NCBI RefSeq assembly: GCF_024519285.1
Contig: NZ_JAMZCY010000008.1
Location: 279,922 to 343,921 of the forward strand
DNA from: Cohnella sp. WQ 127256
GTDB lineage: Bacteria; Bacillota; Bacilli; Paenibacillales; Paenibacillaceae
DNA: 64,000 nucleotides
Reading direction: 5' to 3'
The first letter of the stretch is position 1. Each line of letters opens with the position of its first letter. Below are positions 32,042 through 40,257 of this stretch, piece after piece. Both the position numbers and the translations under genes were made by a program. A model generated the notes under the pieces. That model was given only the letters and a program-made list of their open reading frames with translations, was not told where the DNA came from and ran no database searches.

Positions 32042-32569
32042 ATGCTTGATCGTACCATGCACGCTGCTGAACGAGTAGATGCTAAGGGATTGCAGGCTTT
32101 TATGAGCCGAATCGCAGACATTCATTCTAAAGAAGAAGTTACGTTCCTATGTATTGGAACGGATCGCTCAACGGGTGACAGTCTAGGTCCGTGGGTAGGA
32201 ACATTATTAGAGGAGCAGGGTTTCACAAGGGTTATTGGGACACTACGTGAACCTTGCGACGCGGATAAATTACCGCAAATTGTTCCTGTATTAGCTGAAC
32301 GGGGTATTATAATAGCAGTGGATGCTTGCCTAGGAAGATCGGACAGTGTGGGAACCTACTTAGTTAGGAATGGCCCCCTTATTCCCGCCCAATCGATGAA
32401 TAAGGGATTTACTGCCGTTGGAGCGTATAGTATTGCTGGAGTCGTGAATGCCATAAGCTTGAAGCCTTATTGGACATTGCAGTCAACCTCCTTGTACCAC
32501 GTCATGGGGATGGCTAGAGAAATTTCACAAGCGATTAGTGAGCATTGGAAGAGGAGTGATCGTATATGA
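32042..32569 (+). CDS. yyaC: Spore protease YyaC family (DUF1256)
   Basis: This 175-residue protein belongs to the YyaC/DUF1256 family, related to the GPR spore protease fold and found in spore formers. The conserved segment LCIGTDRSTGDSLGPWVG is near residue 36, and IIIAVDACLGR and GAYSIAGVVNA follow. It overlaps the next gene (hydrolase) by four bases, and the operon continues through two further overlapping genes. Its presence supports an endospore-forming host. I could not see a clear sporulation-sigma promoter. Confidence 0.9.
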   Translation: MLDRTMHAAERVDAKGLQAFMSRIADIHSKEEVTFLCIGTDRSTGDSLGPWVGTLLEEQGFTRVIGTLREPCDADKLPQIVPVLAERGIIIAVDACLGRSDSVGTYLVRNGPLIPAQSMNKGFTAVGAYSIAGVVNAISLKPYWTLQSTSLYHVMGMAREISQAISEHWKRSDRI

Positions 32570-33372
32570 AGAAGATTGAGCTATCAACAGGTACAATTAT
32601 TGCTTATGAAGAAGCGGGGAGCGGTCAACCGATTATTTTGCTGCACGGCTATTGTGGCAGCCATCGCTATTGGGACGAAGTCATGCCTTTACTCGCTCCA
32701 TTTGGTCGAGTCATTGCCCCAGACATACGTGGACACGGCAAATCATCAGCTAGTGAGAGTCAATATGCAATGGATCAATTAGCGGATGATCTGATGGAGC
32801 TTTTAGATGAACTTAATATAGATCAAGTGAATCTGTTTGGTCACTCTCTTGGAGGGTATATCGCATTAGCATTTGCGGAGAAATATCCGGAGAGGTTGCT
32901 CACGCTTGGCTTAGTGCATTCAACGACTTTCCCGGATAGTGAGCAAGCCAAAGAAGGCCGCTTGAAAGCAGTGGAAACGATCAAAGAACATGGGATCTCA
33001 TCCTTTGTTGATGGGCTCATCCCTAAACTGTTCGCGACTGAGCATCATGCAAGCAAGACTTTGCAGCTACGGAAAGCCAAAGAAATCGGCTACGGTACGT
33101 CAATGCGTGGTGCAATTGGCTGTGCGCTTGGGATGAGAGAAAGACCGGATCACATCACTGTACTTGAGCGACTGCCGATTCCAGTCTTGCTTCTAGCAGG
33201 GGAATTAGATGGAGTCATTCCACCGGAGAAAAGGTTTCCTATTGTTAAGGATAATATAACAGCGGTCACGCTCGACAATGTAGCTCACATGGGCATGATG
33301 GAGGATCCACAAACGTTCGCAGCAAGTATCGGTTCCTTTTTGAAACGGAATGAGGTAGGCGGAAGTGTTTGA
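32566..33372 (+). CDS. Alpha/beta hydrolase
   Basis: This 268-residue alpha/beta-fold hydrolase has the oxyanion region LLHGYCGSHRYWDEV. The nucleophile elbow reads LFGHSLGGYIAL (Ser near residue 93), the acid is in LLAGELDGVIPPE, and the catalytic His in NVAHMGMMEDP, so the triad is complete. No signal peptide is present. It overlaps yyaC by four bases and the following DUF6483-like gene by eight, so it is mid-operon. Substrate is unknown; esterase or C-C hydrolase is possible. Confidence 0.87.
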   Translation: MKKIELSTGTIIAYEEAGSGQPIILLHGYCGSHRYWDEVMPLLAPFGRVIAPDIRGHGKSSASESQYAMDQLADDLMELLDELNIDQVNLFGHSLGGYIALAFAEKYPERLLTLGLVHSTTFPDSEQAKEGRLKAVETIKEHGISSFVDGLIPKLFATEHHASKTLQLRKAKEIGYGTSMRGAIGCALGMRERPDHITVLERLPIPVLLLAGELDGVIPPEKRFPIVKDNITAVTLDNVAHMGMMEDPQTFAASIGSFLKRNEVGGSV

Positions 33373-34024
33373 ACGTGATTATCTTATTCGCTTACTCACT
33401 CAAACAGGACTTATGCTCGGTAAGGTAATGGGCCTACGCCAGCAGCAGAAGCAGAAGGAAGCGCTAGATCTTATAGATGAGTTTCTAGGGAGAGAGCTAC
33501 GTCTGCGCTCTCGCCTTGCCATGGGGCTATCGGATGAGGATTTGTTATCTATGCTTTCCGTCACAGGCAGCCCGAATGCAGAGTCCGTAGCTGTTGTCGC
33601 GGCATGCCTCCAGCAAGAAGCGGACCTATTATCTGATCTCGGACAAACGGAAGAAAGTGTTCCGAGGTATGCTAAAGCGTTACGTTTAGATCTGTATCTC
33701 ATTCACAATAAGATGGAAATTGAAGGATGGGATATTCGTCAGCATATCGAACAGTTACTGAGGAGTTTGTCCTCGTACGAGCTAGATACGAAGACAAAGC
33801 TGGCTCTATGGCCGTGGTATGAATCGAAGGGACAGCTTACCGAAGCAGAGGATTTGCTCTATGAGTTAGAAGAAGAGGGAGTTATCTCCGCCGAGGAAGG
33901 GGATAACTTCTATGCAAGGTTATCCGAACTTGAGGATAGTATGCTTGAAGCCGGCGGATTGCCGCGAGGTGAAATGGAAGAAGGGCGCAGGCAATGGGGC
34001 GCTCTAATGAAGGAGAATGCTTGA
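33365..34024 (+). CDS. DUF6483-like protein
   Basis: This 219-residue, all-helical soluble protein is rich in Leu, Glu and Arg, with tetratricopeptide-like spacing (QKQKEALDLIDEFLG, SVPRYAKALRLDLYL, GQLTEAEDLLYEL). It resembles the DUF6483 family of Paenibacillaceae and related Clostridia, for which no function is known. The start is the GTG at 33365, overlapping the hydrolase gene. The stop shares one base with the ATG of the methyltransferase gene. A scaffold or adaptor role is only a guess from the helical repeats. Confidence 0.65.
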   Translation: MFERDYLIRLLTQTGLMLGKVMGLRQQQKQKEALDLIDEFLGRELRLRSRLAMGLSDEDLLSMLSVTGSPNAESVAVVAACLQQEADLLSDLGQTEESVPRYAKALRLDLYLIHNKMEIEGWDIRQHIEQLLRSLSSYELDTKTKLALWPWYESKGQLTEAEDLLYELEEEGVISAEEGDNFYARLSELEDSMLEAGGLPRGEMEEGRRQWGALMKENA

Positions 34025-35193
34025 TGAATGGTTCGGCTCAATCCCAGGAATGGCTTACTTTTTTAGAGGAAATCGTAGTGGAGGGCCGTCTTATTCAGGT
34101 CATCTTTAGTTCTCCTCGCCGTAAAGACGAGGACATAGCACGCAAGCTGACTGTTCGCCCCATTAAACTTAAAAACGGACTTTTTTATCAATTTGAACGC
34201 CATCACCTTAACAAAGTATTTCATGAAAATGTAGCTGCTGAGGAGTTAAAGGATCAGCTTCAATTGACGATGGAGCGATATAAGCAGGCTTTGTTCAAAA
34301 CCCCTGATGCCGATATTCAAATTCTGGCAAATAAAAAAGGGGGATTATCTCTTCTTACACAAGCGAAAGCGACGAAAAGAGAGGCCGTACCGCAAGAACA
34401 TAATCGTAATAAATCTTACGTCTTGCCAGATGGAGAAGCTGTCCCTTTCTTAATTGCACTTGGCGTCATGACAGCGGAGGGTCGAGTTGTTAAAGCGAAG
34501 TATGATAAGTTTCGGCAAATCAACCGTTTTCTTGAAATGGTTTCCGATGTCATTTCCGAGCTACCCCGCGGCAAGCGATTAAATATTGTGGATTTTGGCT
34601 GCGGCAAGTCGTATCTTACTTTTGCGCTGTATCATTTATTAGCAATCAAAGAACAATTACCCGTTCGAATCATCGGTCTGGATCTGAAGAAGGATGTCAT
34701 CGAAACGTGTTCTAAGCTAGCTGCTGAACTGAAGTGGGATGATCTCGTGTTCTCCGTAGGAGATATTTCCGATTATGAAGGGGATACGTCCATTGATATG
34801 GTAGTTACGCTTCATGCCTGTGATACTGCAACGGATGCGGCATTGCTTAAAGCTATTAGCTGGGAATCGAGCGTAATTCTATCTGTTCCCTGCTGTCAGC
34901 ATGAGCTATTCCGTCAAATTAATCAGCCTTTGCTTAAGCCACTGCTGAAGCACGGTATTCTCAAAGAACGGTTTTCTGCACTGGTGACGGATGCGATTAG
35001 AGCGAATCTTCTTGAATTAGCAGGGTATCGGACTCAACTATTAGAATTCATAGATTTGGAGCATACCCCAAAAAATATCCTCATCCGAGCAGTTAAAAGT
35101 GAAAAGATAAACACAGCAGAAATTAAGGGAGAATATGAACAGTTTAGGGATTTTTTGGGCGTTTTACCTTATATGGAAAGAGAAAAGGGGTAA
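34024..35193 (+). CDS. Class I SAM-dependent methyltransferase (METTL25/Trm13-like)
   Basis: This 389-residue methyltransferase has an N-terminal RNA- or protein-binding region of about 150 residues. A Rossmann domain follows with IVDFGCGKSYLTFALY (motif I) and RIIGLDLKKDVIE (motif II). The characteristic VTLHACDTATDAAL and SVPCCQHELFRQI pair is shared with METTL25- and Trm13-type enzymes. ATG 34024 has AAGGAG eight bases upstream and overlaps the previous stop by one base. The substrate is unknown; RNA is a fair guess. It is the last gene of the yyaC operon. Confidence 0.8.
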   Translation: MNGSAQSQEWLTFLEEIVVEGRLIQVIFSSPRRKDEDIARKLTVRPIKLKNGLFYQFERHHLNKVFHENVAAEELKDQLQLTMERYKQALFKTPDADIQILANKKGGLSLLTQAKATKREAVPQEHNRNKSYVLPDGEAVPFLIALGVMTAEGRVVKAKYDKFRQINRFLEMVSDVISELPRGKRLNIVDFGCGKSYLTFALYHLLAIKEQLPVRIIGLDLKKDVIETCSKLAAELKWDDLVFSVGDISDYEGDTSIDMVVTLHACDTATDAALLKAISWESSVILSVPCCQHELFRQINQPLLKPLLKHGILKERFSALVTDAIRANLLELAGYRTQLLEFIDLEHTPKNILIRAVKSEKINTAEIKGEYEQFRDFLGVLPYMEREKG

Positions 35194-35283
35194 GTGTGTC
35201 TTAAGTCATAAAATAAGTGGTTAAAAAGTCCCTTAATTTTAGATAAAGTTGAATAATATTAAGTCTTTTGGCGGTTTATACGG

Positions 35284-35313
35284 TTGTCTGAAAAAGCAAC
35301 GATATGGTAAAAT
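35284..35313 (+). promoter_or_regulatory. Sigma-A promoter of the diguanylate cyclase gene
   Basis: TTGTCT (35284-35289), 18 bases, TAAAAT (35308-35313). Confidence 0.65.
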
Positions 35314-35367
35314 CAAACATGTACTCCCGCTTTTATGACTATAGCCCTTTGTGAAAAGGTGAATGTA

Positions 35368-37023
35368 TTGGGATTTCAATGGACAGATTTTATTCTATTT
35401 ATAATGCTTTTAATATTATTTGTAAGTGTTATTGCTTTTAATAGAATAACGCAGACACATAAGGTGTATTTGGCCTTTCATTTTATTATGATGCTTTGGC
35501 CGTTAGGTCAACTTGCAGTTAAGATGACGGACATTGTCCACTATCAGCTGCTATTTGTTAATATGTCATTTATTGGTATGGGCATGCTCGGACCGGGTTG
35601 GCTAGTATTCGTGTTTTTCCTCACAGGTCGAGCTGCCCAGCTTAATTTAAGGCGGTTGCTGCTGTACATTTCACCTGCGGTGTTATGCGTAATTGGTGCG
35701 ATGTGGAACCCTCAAGAATTATTCATAGCTCCGGTTGAAGGGAACTATTTCCATCGTCTGTACGGCCCATTATTTTGGTTGCTTTTGTTAATCCAGTTCG
35801 CTTATTTTTTCACAGCTCTGATGAGTATGTTTCATGCGCTCAAGTCGGTTAATTCTATCAATCAGAGGAAGCAACTTGCAACCGCTTTAATTGGGATTTT
35901 CGTCTTAACAGGCTTTGGGCTTCTTGATGTACTTATTAATGTTCTGTTGGTTCAATGGCTCCCTGTAGTACCTGGGTTGTTAGCAATCGGAATACTGTTA
36001 TCGGATGTATGCTTTGTCATTGCCATTTACCGGTTTGGAATATCTGATATTCTAAGCATGGCCCAACGGGATATTTTTGAGCATATGACCACTGGGATTA
36101 TTGTCGTGGATGAGAACGGTAAAATTTTAGAGGTTAATAAGGGAGCGTCTCCATTCGTTCAAACGATCAAAGGCGAAACCTTCGAGATGGAGAAGCTTCT
36201 AACTCCGCTGCAGGCCCAAGGAGAAGTTTATGAGTTTTTGTACCGATATATCCATCATCCCTATGAGAAGATGCAAATGGAATTTTCACTTCAGGAAAAT
36301 GCCGGAAAGCACGTCTCGATACAGATTTCTCCTGTATTGGATGACCGGAAAACGTTGTTGGGGAGAATCATTACATTTCATGATGTGACTGAGCTTCGCA
36401 AGCTCGTTGTAGAGATGAATCGGAAGAACGAAGCGCTACATGAACGTAATCTGGAGCTCATTACGATTCAAGAAGAGTTGTTTCGGGTTAATCAGAAGCT
36501 TGAGCAAATGGCGGTTACGGATGGACTGACAGGCTGCTATAATCGCAGATATCTCATGCAGCAATTAGAGCATGAAGTATTGCTCAACATGAGATACCAT
36601 ATCCCGTTTGCTATTTTCTTATTTGATATTGATCATTTCAAGCAAATTAACGATAAATACGGGCATATCGTAGGCGATGAAGTGCTGAAGAGCACGGCTG
36701 ACATCGTACGTACGAAGCTGCGTAGAACAGATATCTTGGCTAGGTATGGTGGTGAAGAGTTTACGATTTATTTACCTCATACGAATCGTGAGCAATCAGA
36801 GCTGTTGGCGGAAAGAATTATGCAGGCTGTTGGAGATAATTGGGTAGATGCGGGAACCGAAAAAGTGCATGTTACGATCAGTATGGGGGTTCTCACAGAG
36901 TCGAGCGAGGAATTATCCTTCGAAGATCCCAAGGAATATATGCGCGAGGTGTTTTCGAGCGCTGATTCTGCTTTGTACCAAGCCAAGAATGAAGGGCGAA
37001 ATCGTGTTGTAATGGCGCTTTAA
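35368..37023 (+). CDS. Membrane diguanylate cyclase (7TM-PAS-GGDEF)
   Basis: This enzyme makes cyclic-di-GMP from two GTP. An N-terminal membrane domain of about seven helices, of the histidine-kinase 7TM type, is followed by a PAS-like region (GIIVVDENGKILEVN), a coiled coil and a GGDEF domain. That domain has VTDGLTGCYNRRYL, FDIDHFKQINDKYGHIVGD and the active site RYGGEEF, so it is probably active. No allosteric RxxD is obvious ahead of the site. TTG 35368 has AAAGGTGA six bases upstream and is my choice; the frame also permits ATG 35335 without a ribosome site. The next element downstream is a cyclic-di-GMP riboswitch. Confidence 0.9.
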   Translation: MGFQWTDFILFIMLLILFVSVIAFNRITQTHKVYLAFHFIMMLWPLGQLAVKMTDIVHYQLLFVNMSFIGMGMLGPGWLVFVFFLTGRAAQLNLRRLLLYISPAVLCVIGAMWNPQELFIAPVEGNYFHRLYGPLFWLLLLIQFAYFFTALMSMFHALKSVNSINQRKQLATALIGIFVLTGFGLLDVLINVLLVQWLPVVPGLLAIGILLSDVCFVIAIYRFGISDILSMAQRDIFEHMTTGIIVVDENGKILEVNKGASPFVQTIKGETFEMEKLLTPLQAQGEVYEFLYRYIHHPYEKMQMEFSLQENAGKHVSIQISPVLDDRKTLLGRIITFHDVTELRKLVVEMNRKNEALHERNLELITIQEELFRVNQKLEQMAVTDGLTGCYNRRYLMQQLEHEVLLNMRYHIPFAIFLFDIDHFKQINDKYGHIVGDEVLKSTADIVRTKLRRTDILARYGGEEFTIYLPHTNREQSELLAERIMQAVGDNWVDAGTEKVHVTISMGVLTESSEELSFEDPKEYMREVFSSADSALYQAKNEGRNRVVMAL

Positions 37024-37094
37024 GCCTAAAAAAATTAACTAGACTAGCACGGTGATTACTTACATCTGCTCGAAAATTGTGGTAGTATTACGCT

Positions 37095-37256
37095 ATGATT
37101 ATTTGAGTGGATAAAGGCAAACTTGCTGAAAAGTAGGGACGCAAAGCTACAGGGTCTAATGTTCGCAAGAACGATGACAGCCTGGCTGCCGATGAGTCCC
37201 TAACGGGATGAATAAGGCAAAGCAGGCTATTCCTATTCAAGGAATTGCCTTTTTTT
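37095..37256 (+). ncRNA. Cyclic-di-GMP-I (GEMM) riboswitch with terminator
   Basis: The aptamer, about 37110-37192, shows the GEMM-I hallmarks. GGCAAAC is followed by a hairpin closed by a GAAA tetraloop, then GGGACGCAAAGC. A second helix follows with a GCAA-capped arm and the closing CAGCCTGGCTGCCG. A -10-like TATGAT (37095-37100) precedes it. The expression platform is a terminator: arms 37225-37234 and 37240-37249 (one mismatch), then a seven-T run. The segment AGCCTGGCTGCC (37179-37190) could instead pair with GGC...CAGGCT (37216-37228) of the terminator's 5' side. That suggests an OFF switch, in which ligand folds the aptamer and termination follows. The ON/OFF sense is inference; aptamer identity is firm. 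Confidence 0.95.
37225..37256 (+). terminator. Riboswitch expression-platform terminator
   Basis: The stem is 37225-37234 with 37240-37249, nine of ten pairs, followed by T at 37250-37256. It lies between the aptamer and the PilZ gene. Confidence 0.85.
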
Positions 37257-37291
37257 AATTAGCAGGAAGTTAGAAAGGTGGTTTGACGGGC

Positions 37292-37996
37292 ATGTCACAA
37301 GACGGGGACAAAATGTTCAGGTCGGAGATCGAAAAAGAACTGCTTCCGTTAAATATGCTACTTCACTGTCGAACCGTTGTAGAAGGTAAGAACTTTGTTA
37401 CGACCGGTGTAATGACTCATATCGAAGGGGAGCTCTTCGAGGTTGAGCTTCATGAGTTTGAACAGTTTGATCTTGGAGAAACAGTCAAAATGACGGTATA
37501 TTCTCCAGCGGGAATCCAATCCATGCCTTCGATCGTTTTTGCCAAGTATGAGGGGGCTATTGCGCTGCTACAGCCGCCTGACGTGCAAAAGCGCTTCATA
37601 GAGAGAAGAGAGCATCCTCGAGTAGAAATTAGTGGAAGCGTGCAAATTATTCATGTCATGAATGCTTCTGGAGAAGAAGTGACGCTGGAACAATCTGGGC
37701 AGCTAACAATCCATGATATTAGCATATCGGGTATTAGTTTTTTGGGACAGGATGCAGCTCATTTTGCCATGAAATCGCGGTTAAAGGCTAAAGTGGAAAT
37801 CGGCTTCGGGTTCAGCTGTGAGCTTGAAATCGTTCGTCGTGAGCCGAAGGACAACCTTATGTGTTACGGTGCTAAGATGCATGTTCTTGAGCCGGAAATG
37901 CTTCGTCCACTAAGAGCGCTGATCTTACGACAACAAGTGGAGAAGTATGCTCAAACTCGTCGAGATTCAAGTAAGAAGAGGGTTTTCAACGGGTAA
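37292..37996 (+). CDS. PilZ-domain cyclic-di-GMP receptor (YcgR-like)
   Basis: This 234-residue protein has an N-terminal beta-barrel like the YcgR/YpfA N-domain. A PilZ domain begins at RREHPRVEISGSVQI and has IHDISISGISFLG, the RxxxR-type and (D/N)xSxxG motifs that bind cyclic-di-GMP. The usual RxxxR reads RREHPR here. Such receptors often slow flagella or tune exopolysaccharide. The gene sits behind the GEMM-I riboswitch, so both its expression and its product respond to the same messenger. The start is ATG 37292 with AAAGGTGG upstream; a TTG three codons earlier is too close to that site. A terminator follows at 38021-38044. Confidence 0.88.
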   Translation: MSQDGDKMFRSEIEKELLPLNMLLHCRTVVEGKNFVTTGVMTHIEGELFEVELHEFEQFDLGETVKMTVYSPAGIQSMPSIVFAKYEGAIALLQPPDVQKRFIERREHPRVEISGSVQIIHVMNASGEEVTLEQSGQLTIHDISISGISFLGQDAAHFAMKSRLKAKVEIGFGFSCELEIVRREPKDNLMCYGAKMHVLEPEMLRPLRALILRQQVEKYAQTRRDSSKKRVFNG

Positions 37997-38020
37997 TTGA
38001 AGTGAAGAACCTGATTTTTG

Positions 38021-38044
38021 CAGGCCCTTATAAGGCCTGTTTTT
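38021..38044 (+). terminator. Terminator of the PilZ gene
   Basis: CAGGCC and GGCCTG arms with a 7-base loop, followed by TTTTTG. Confidence 0.7.
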
Positions 38045-38178
38045 GATTTTAAATGCGATTGACGTCTGCGAGACATTCGATGGAATTTGAGGAAATGGAC
38101 GTGGGGTTAGGAGGGTGTCCGTGATGACAAGCTCCTCTGTCACATATAGTGAAGCAAAAGTGACAAAGGAGTGATTTC

Positions 38179-38535
38179 ATGACTATTCAACGCATCAAGC
38201 CATTATTGGGAGATTCCAAAAGGTCCCGCATCATTCGTGTTAAAAAATCCTCTCGTACGCAGGGTACCAACCAACCAACCTTTAACCGTCTAACTGTCGT
38301 TTGGGTACAAAATAATGGAGTACCATTTGATACTACCGGCTTCTTCGCTCGTCTATCGAGAGGGAATACCCTTGTATCTACAGCTAGCTTTGACCGTTTC
38401 GGTGTTGTCCGGTTTAACAACATACGCACATTAACGAATGTTTCATACACCCTCAGAGTATTCAGCAGTAATGGAACCTTGTTCCGTACTCGTACGATAC
38501 CGGCTGGAGTGCAAACCTTTGCGATCATAGGCTAA
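38179..38535 (+). CDS. Hypothetical basic protein
   Basis: I do not recognise this 118-residue protein. It has no membrane segment or signal peptide. The first 35 residues are strongly basic (KRSRIIRVKKSSRTQG), and the rest is beta-strand-like, with alternating hydrophobic residues and many Thr, Asn, Arg and Phe (VVWVQNNGVPFDTTGFFARLS). A small extracellular or spore-surface beta-sandwich is imaginable, but nothing proves it. AAGGAG lies eight bases before the ATG. It is monocistronic, before the terminator at 38559-38601. Confidence 0.65.
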   Translation: MTIQRIKPLLGDSKRSRIIRVKKSSRTQGTNQPTFNRLTVVWVQNNGVPFDTTGFFARLSRGNTLVSTASFDRFGVVRFNNIRTLTNVSYTLRVFSSNGTLFRTRTIPAGVQTFAIIG

Positions 38536-38558
38536 TTAGAGTAGTACTGTATGACAAC

Positions 38559-38601
38559 AAAGAAGGAGACCGCATTTCGTATGCGTGTCTCCTTCTTTTT
38601 T
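38559..38601. terminator. Strong bidirectional terminator
   Basis: AAGAAGGAGAC and GTCTCCTTCTT form an 11-bp stem, with an inner CGCAT/ATGCG hairpin and a T-run on the plus strand. The flanking genes converge. Confidence 0.9.
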
Positions 38602-38911
38602 AACCTCCGAACGCATCTCGGAACGCTTGCATGAGCTTTACCCGATCCACATTCCATAGCTCAGCGATATCTTCGCTAATTTCATCATCCCACCAATCGG
38701 CCAGTACTTTCCGATTGCTGCGATTTTCCGTGATCCACATCAAGTTCCCGATAACCCGTTTCACATACAGCTCTTCAGCCTGTTTAACCAAGGATGGAGG
38801 GACATGCTGCTTCAATCTCTTGACGGTTCGATAAAGCTCGATACCGCACGCCCTGCGAATGCTACGTGGAGAAGGAAGCGAGGATGTATGCTTTTCCTGA
38901 AACATTTTCAT
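38600..38911 (-). CDS. Conserved small protein of unknown function
   Basis: This is a 103-residue helical, basic protein. Its N-terminal half reads PRSIRRACGIELYRTVKRLK, and the second half contains the Trp-rich motif ADWWDDEISEDIAELWNVDR before the end AFRDAFGG. I recall similar short proteins in Paenibacillus genomes with unreliable names, so I give none. AGGTGA lies six bases before ATG 38911. The cupredoxin gene is upstream on the same strand with 71 bases between. Confidence 0.65.
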   Translation of the reverse strand: MKMFQEKHTSSLPSPRSIRRACGIELYRTVKRLKQHVPPSLVKQAEELYVKRVIGNLMWITENRSNRKVLADWWDDEISEDIAELWNVDRVKLMQAFRDAFGG

Positions 38912-38982
38912 CGAGCTTCACCTAACCTCTCTTCCTATACCCTATGCATAGGTGAAAGAGGAGGTCACGGTCACTGCTGGAA

Positions 38983-39441
38983 TTATTGTACGACTAGATA
39001 TCCGACCATCGGTCCACCGGTTTTCGTATCCGAGTGAGTTTGGCAGATGATGGGGTAAATTCCGGCTTCCTTAGGTGTGAACCGGACTACAGTTGTTTTA
39101 CCCTTGTTAATGTTCCCAGAGATGTTCAAGCCTTCGATAACGAAGGGGTGGGATTGACCATTAACACCAGAAATTCGTAACTCAACTAATTCGCCTTTTT
39201 TGGCTATAATCGTACCCGGGTAGAAGACATACGACTCTATCTTCTTACCGTTGTCTGACGTTGCTGTGAATTCCCCTGTAACTAGCTGCAATACTTGTGC
39301 GTTAGCTTGTTGATCTCCTACGGGTACGGTTGCAGGCTTGGTCTGCTGCCAACCGATATAAGCGCCGGCTAGAATGACTACAGCAGCAATAACCGAGTAC
39401 ATCTGAATCTTTTTTCGGCTTAAAATAACGATTTTACTCAT
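38983..39441 (-). CDS. Membrane-anchored cupredoxin
   Basis: This 152-residue protein has one N-terminal membrane anchor (about residues 15-31) and an extracytoplasmic cupredoxin domain. The four type-1 copper ligands are visible: His98 in QSHPF, Cys133 and His136 in IICQTH, and Met145 in GGPM. It should therefore bind copper and could carry electrons or protect against copper. It resembles cupredoxins of the EfeO/plastocyanin-like group. No copper exporter or oxidase subunit is adjacent, so the electron partner is not known. Confidence 0.82.
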   Translation of the reverse strand: MSKIVILSRKKIQMYSVIAAVVILAGAYIGWQQTKPATVPVGDQQANAQVLQLVTGEFTATSDNGKKIESYVFYPGTIIAKKGELVELRISGVNGQSHPFVIEGLNISGNINKGKTTVVRFTPKEAGIYPIICQTHSDTKTGGPMVGYLVVQ

Positions 39442-39607
39442 ATTGTTCGCTCCTCTTCAACTTTGTCCACCTATCGAAGTGTATGCTTAGGCCCGTCCTG
39501 TCATGACAAGCTGCAACGATTTTGTGTGAGCTTCGTATAACTGGAAGGAAGCTGCAATCATGTGCTAGAATAGAGACGGTTATTATGGAACGAAAGCAGG
39601 TTATATC

Positions 39608-40219
39608 ATGATGGATACGTTGCACGAATGGCTCGCACAAATTCTTGTGTGGATTGAGAGCCTTGGTTACTGGGGTATTATCATTGGTCTAGCGATTGAA
39701 GTTATTCCAAGCGAAATCGTACTTGGCTTTGCAGGGTATCTTGTATACAAAGATGTGGTCTCATTTCCGGTTGCCGTTATTTGTGGCGTCATAGGAGCCA
39801 TTCTGCAGCAGTGGATACTGTATGCAATCGGTCGATATGGAGGAAGGCCCTTCCTGGACAAGTTCGGTAAGTATTTGCACCTGAAGTCTAAGCACATCGA
39901 TATTGCGGAAAAATGGTTTGAGAAGTATGGCTCGATCATTGTGTTCACAGGACGCTTCGTGCCGGTTATGAGGCAAGTTGTATCCATTCCTGCGGGGATG
40001 GCGCGGATGAAATTATGGAGGTTTACATGGCTTACTGTCCTAGCATCTATTCCGTGGTCCATATTGTTCGTGTGGTTAGGCTCGTCCCTAGGTGAGAATT
40101 GGGAGAAAATTGACGAGAAGGCAGCTCCATACGTTCAACCAGCTATTCTGATTGCGTTGGCACTTTTAGTAGGCTTCTTCATCTATCAATATTTGCGTAA
40201 AAGAGGTAAAACCATCTAA
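39608..40219 (+). CDS. DedA-family membrane protein
   Basis: This polytopic membrane protein of the DedA/SNARE-associated (VTT) family has IEVIPSEIVLGFAGYL near the start. The signature FTGRFVPVMRQVVSIPAGMARM sits in the middle, with two C-terminal TM helices. Family members move polyprenyl phosphate or phosphatidylethanolamine between leaflets and are needed for envelope stability and drug resistance. The length of 203 residues is normal. The ATG at 39608 is followed by a second ATG at 39611. The thioredoxin-like gene lies 38 bases downstream. Confidence 0.9.
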   Translation: MMDTLHEWLAQILVWIESLGYWGIIIGLAIEVIPSEIVLGFAGYLVYKDVVSFPVAVICGVIGAILQQWILYAIGRYGGRPFLDKFGKYLHLKSKHIDIAEKWFEKYGSIIVFTGRFVPVMRQVVSIPAGMARMKLWRFTWLTVLASIPWSILFVWLGSSLGENWEKIDEKAAPYVQPAILIALALLVGFFIYQYLRKRGKTI

Positions 40220-40257
40220 AATAAGGATTAGATTTGAATCAGAGAGGAGATTTACAC

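Noticed and set aside
38187..38528. 113-codon minus-strand frame opposite the basic hypothetical protein
   Set aside because: The plus-strand gene has an AAGGAG ribosome site and flanking terminator; the reverse frame has neither.
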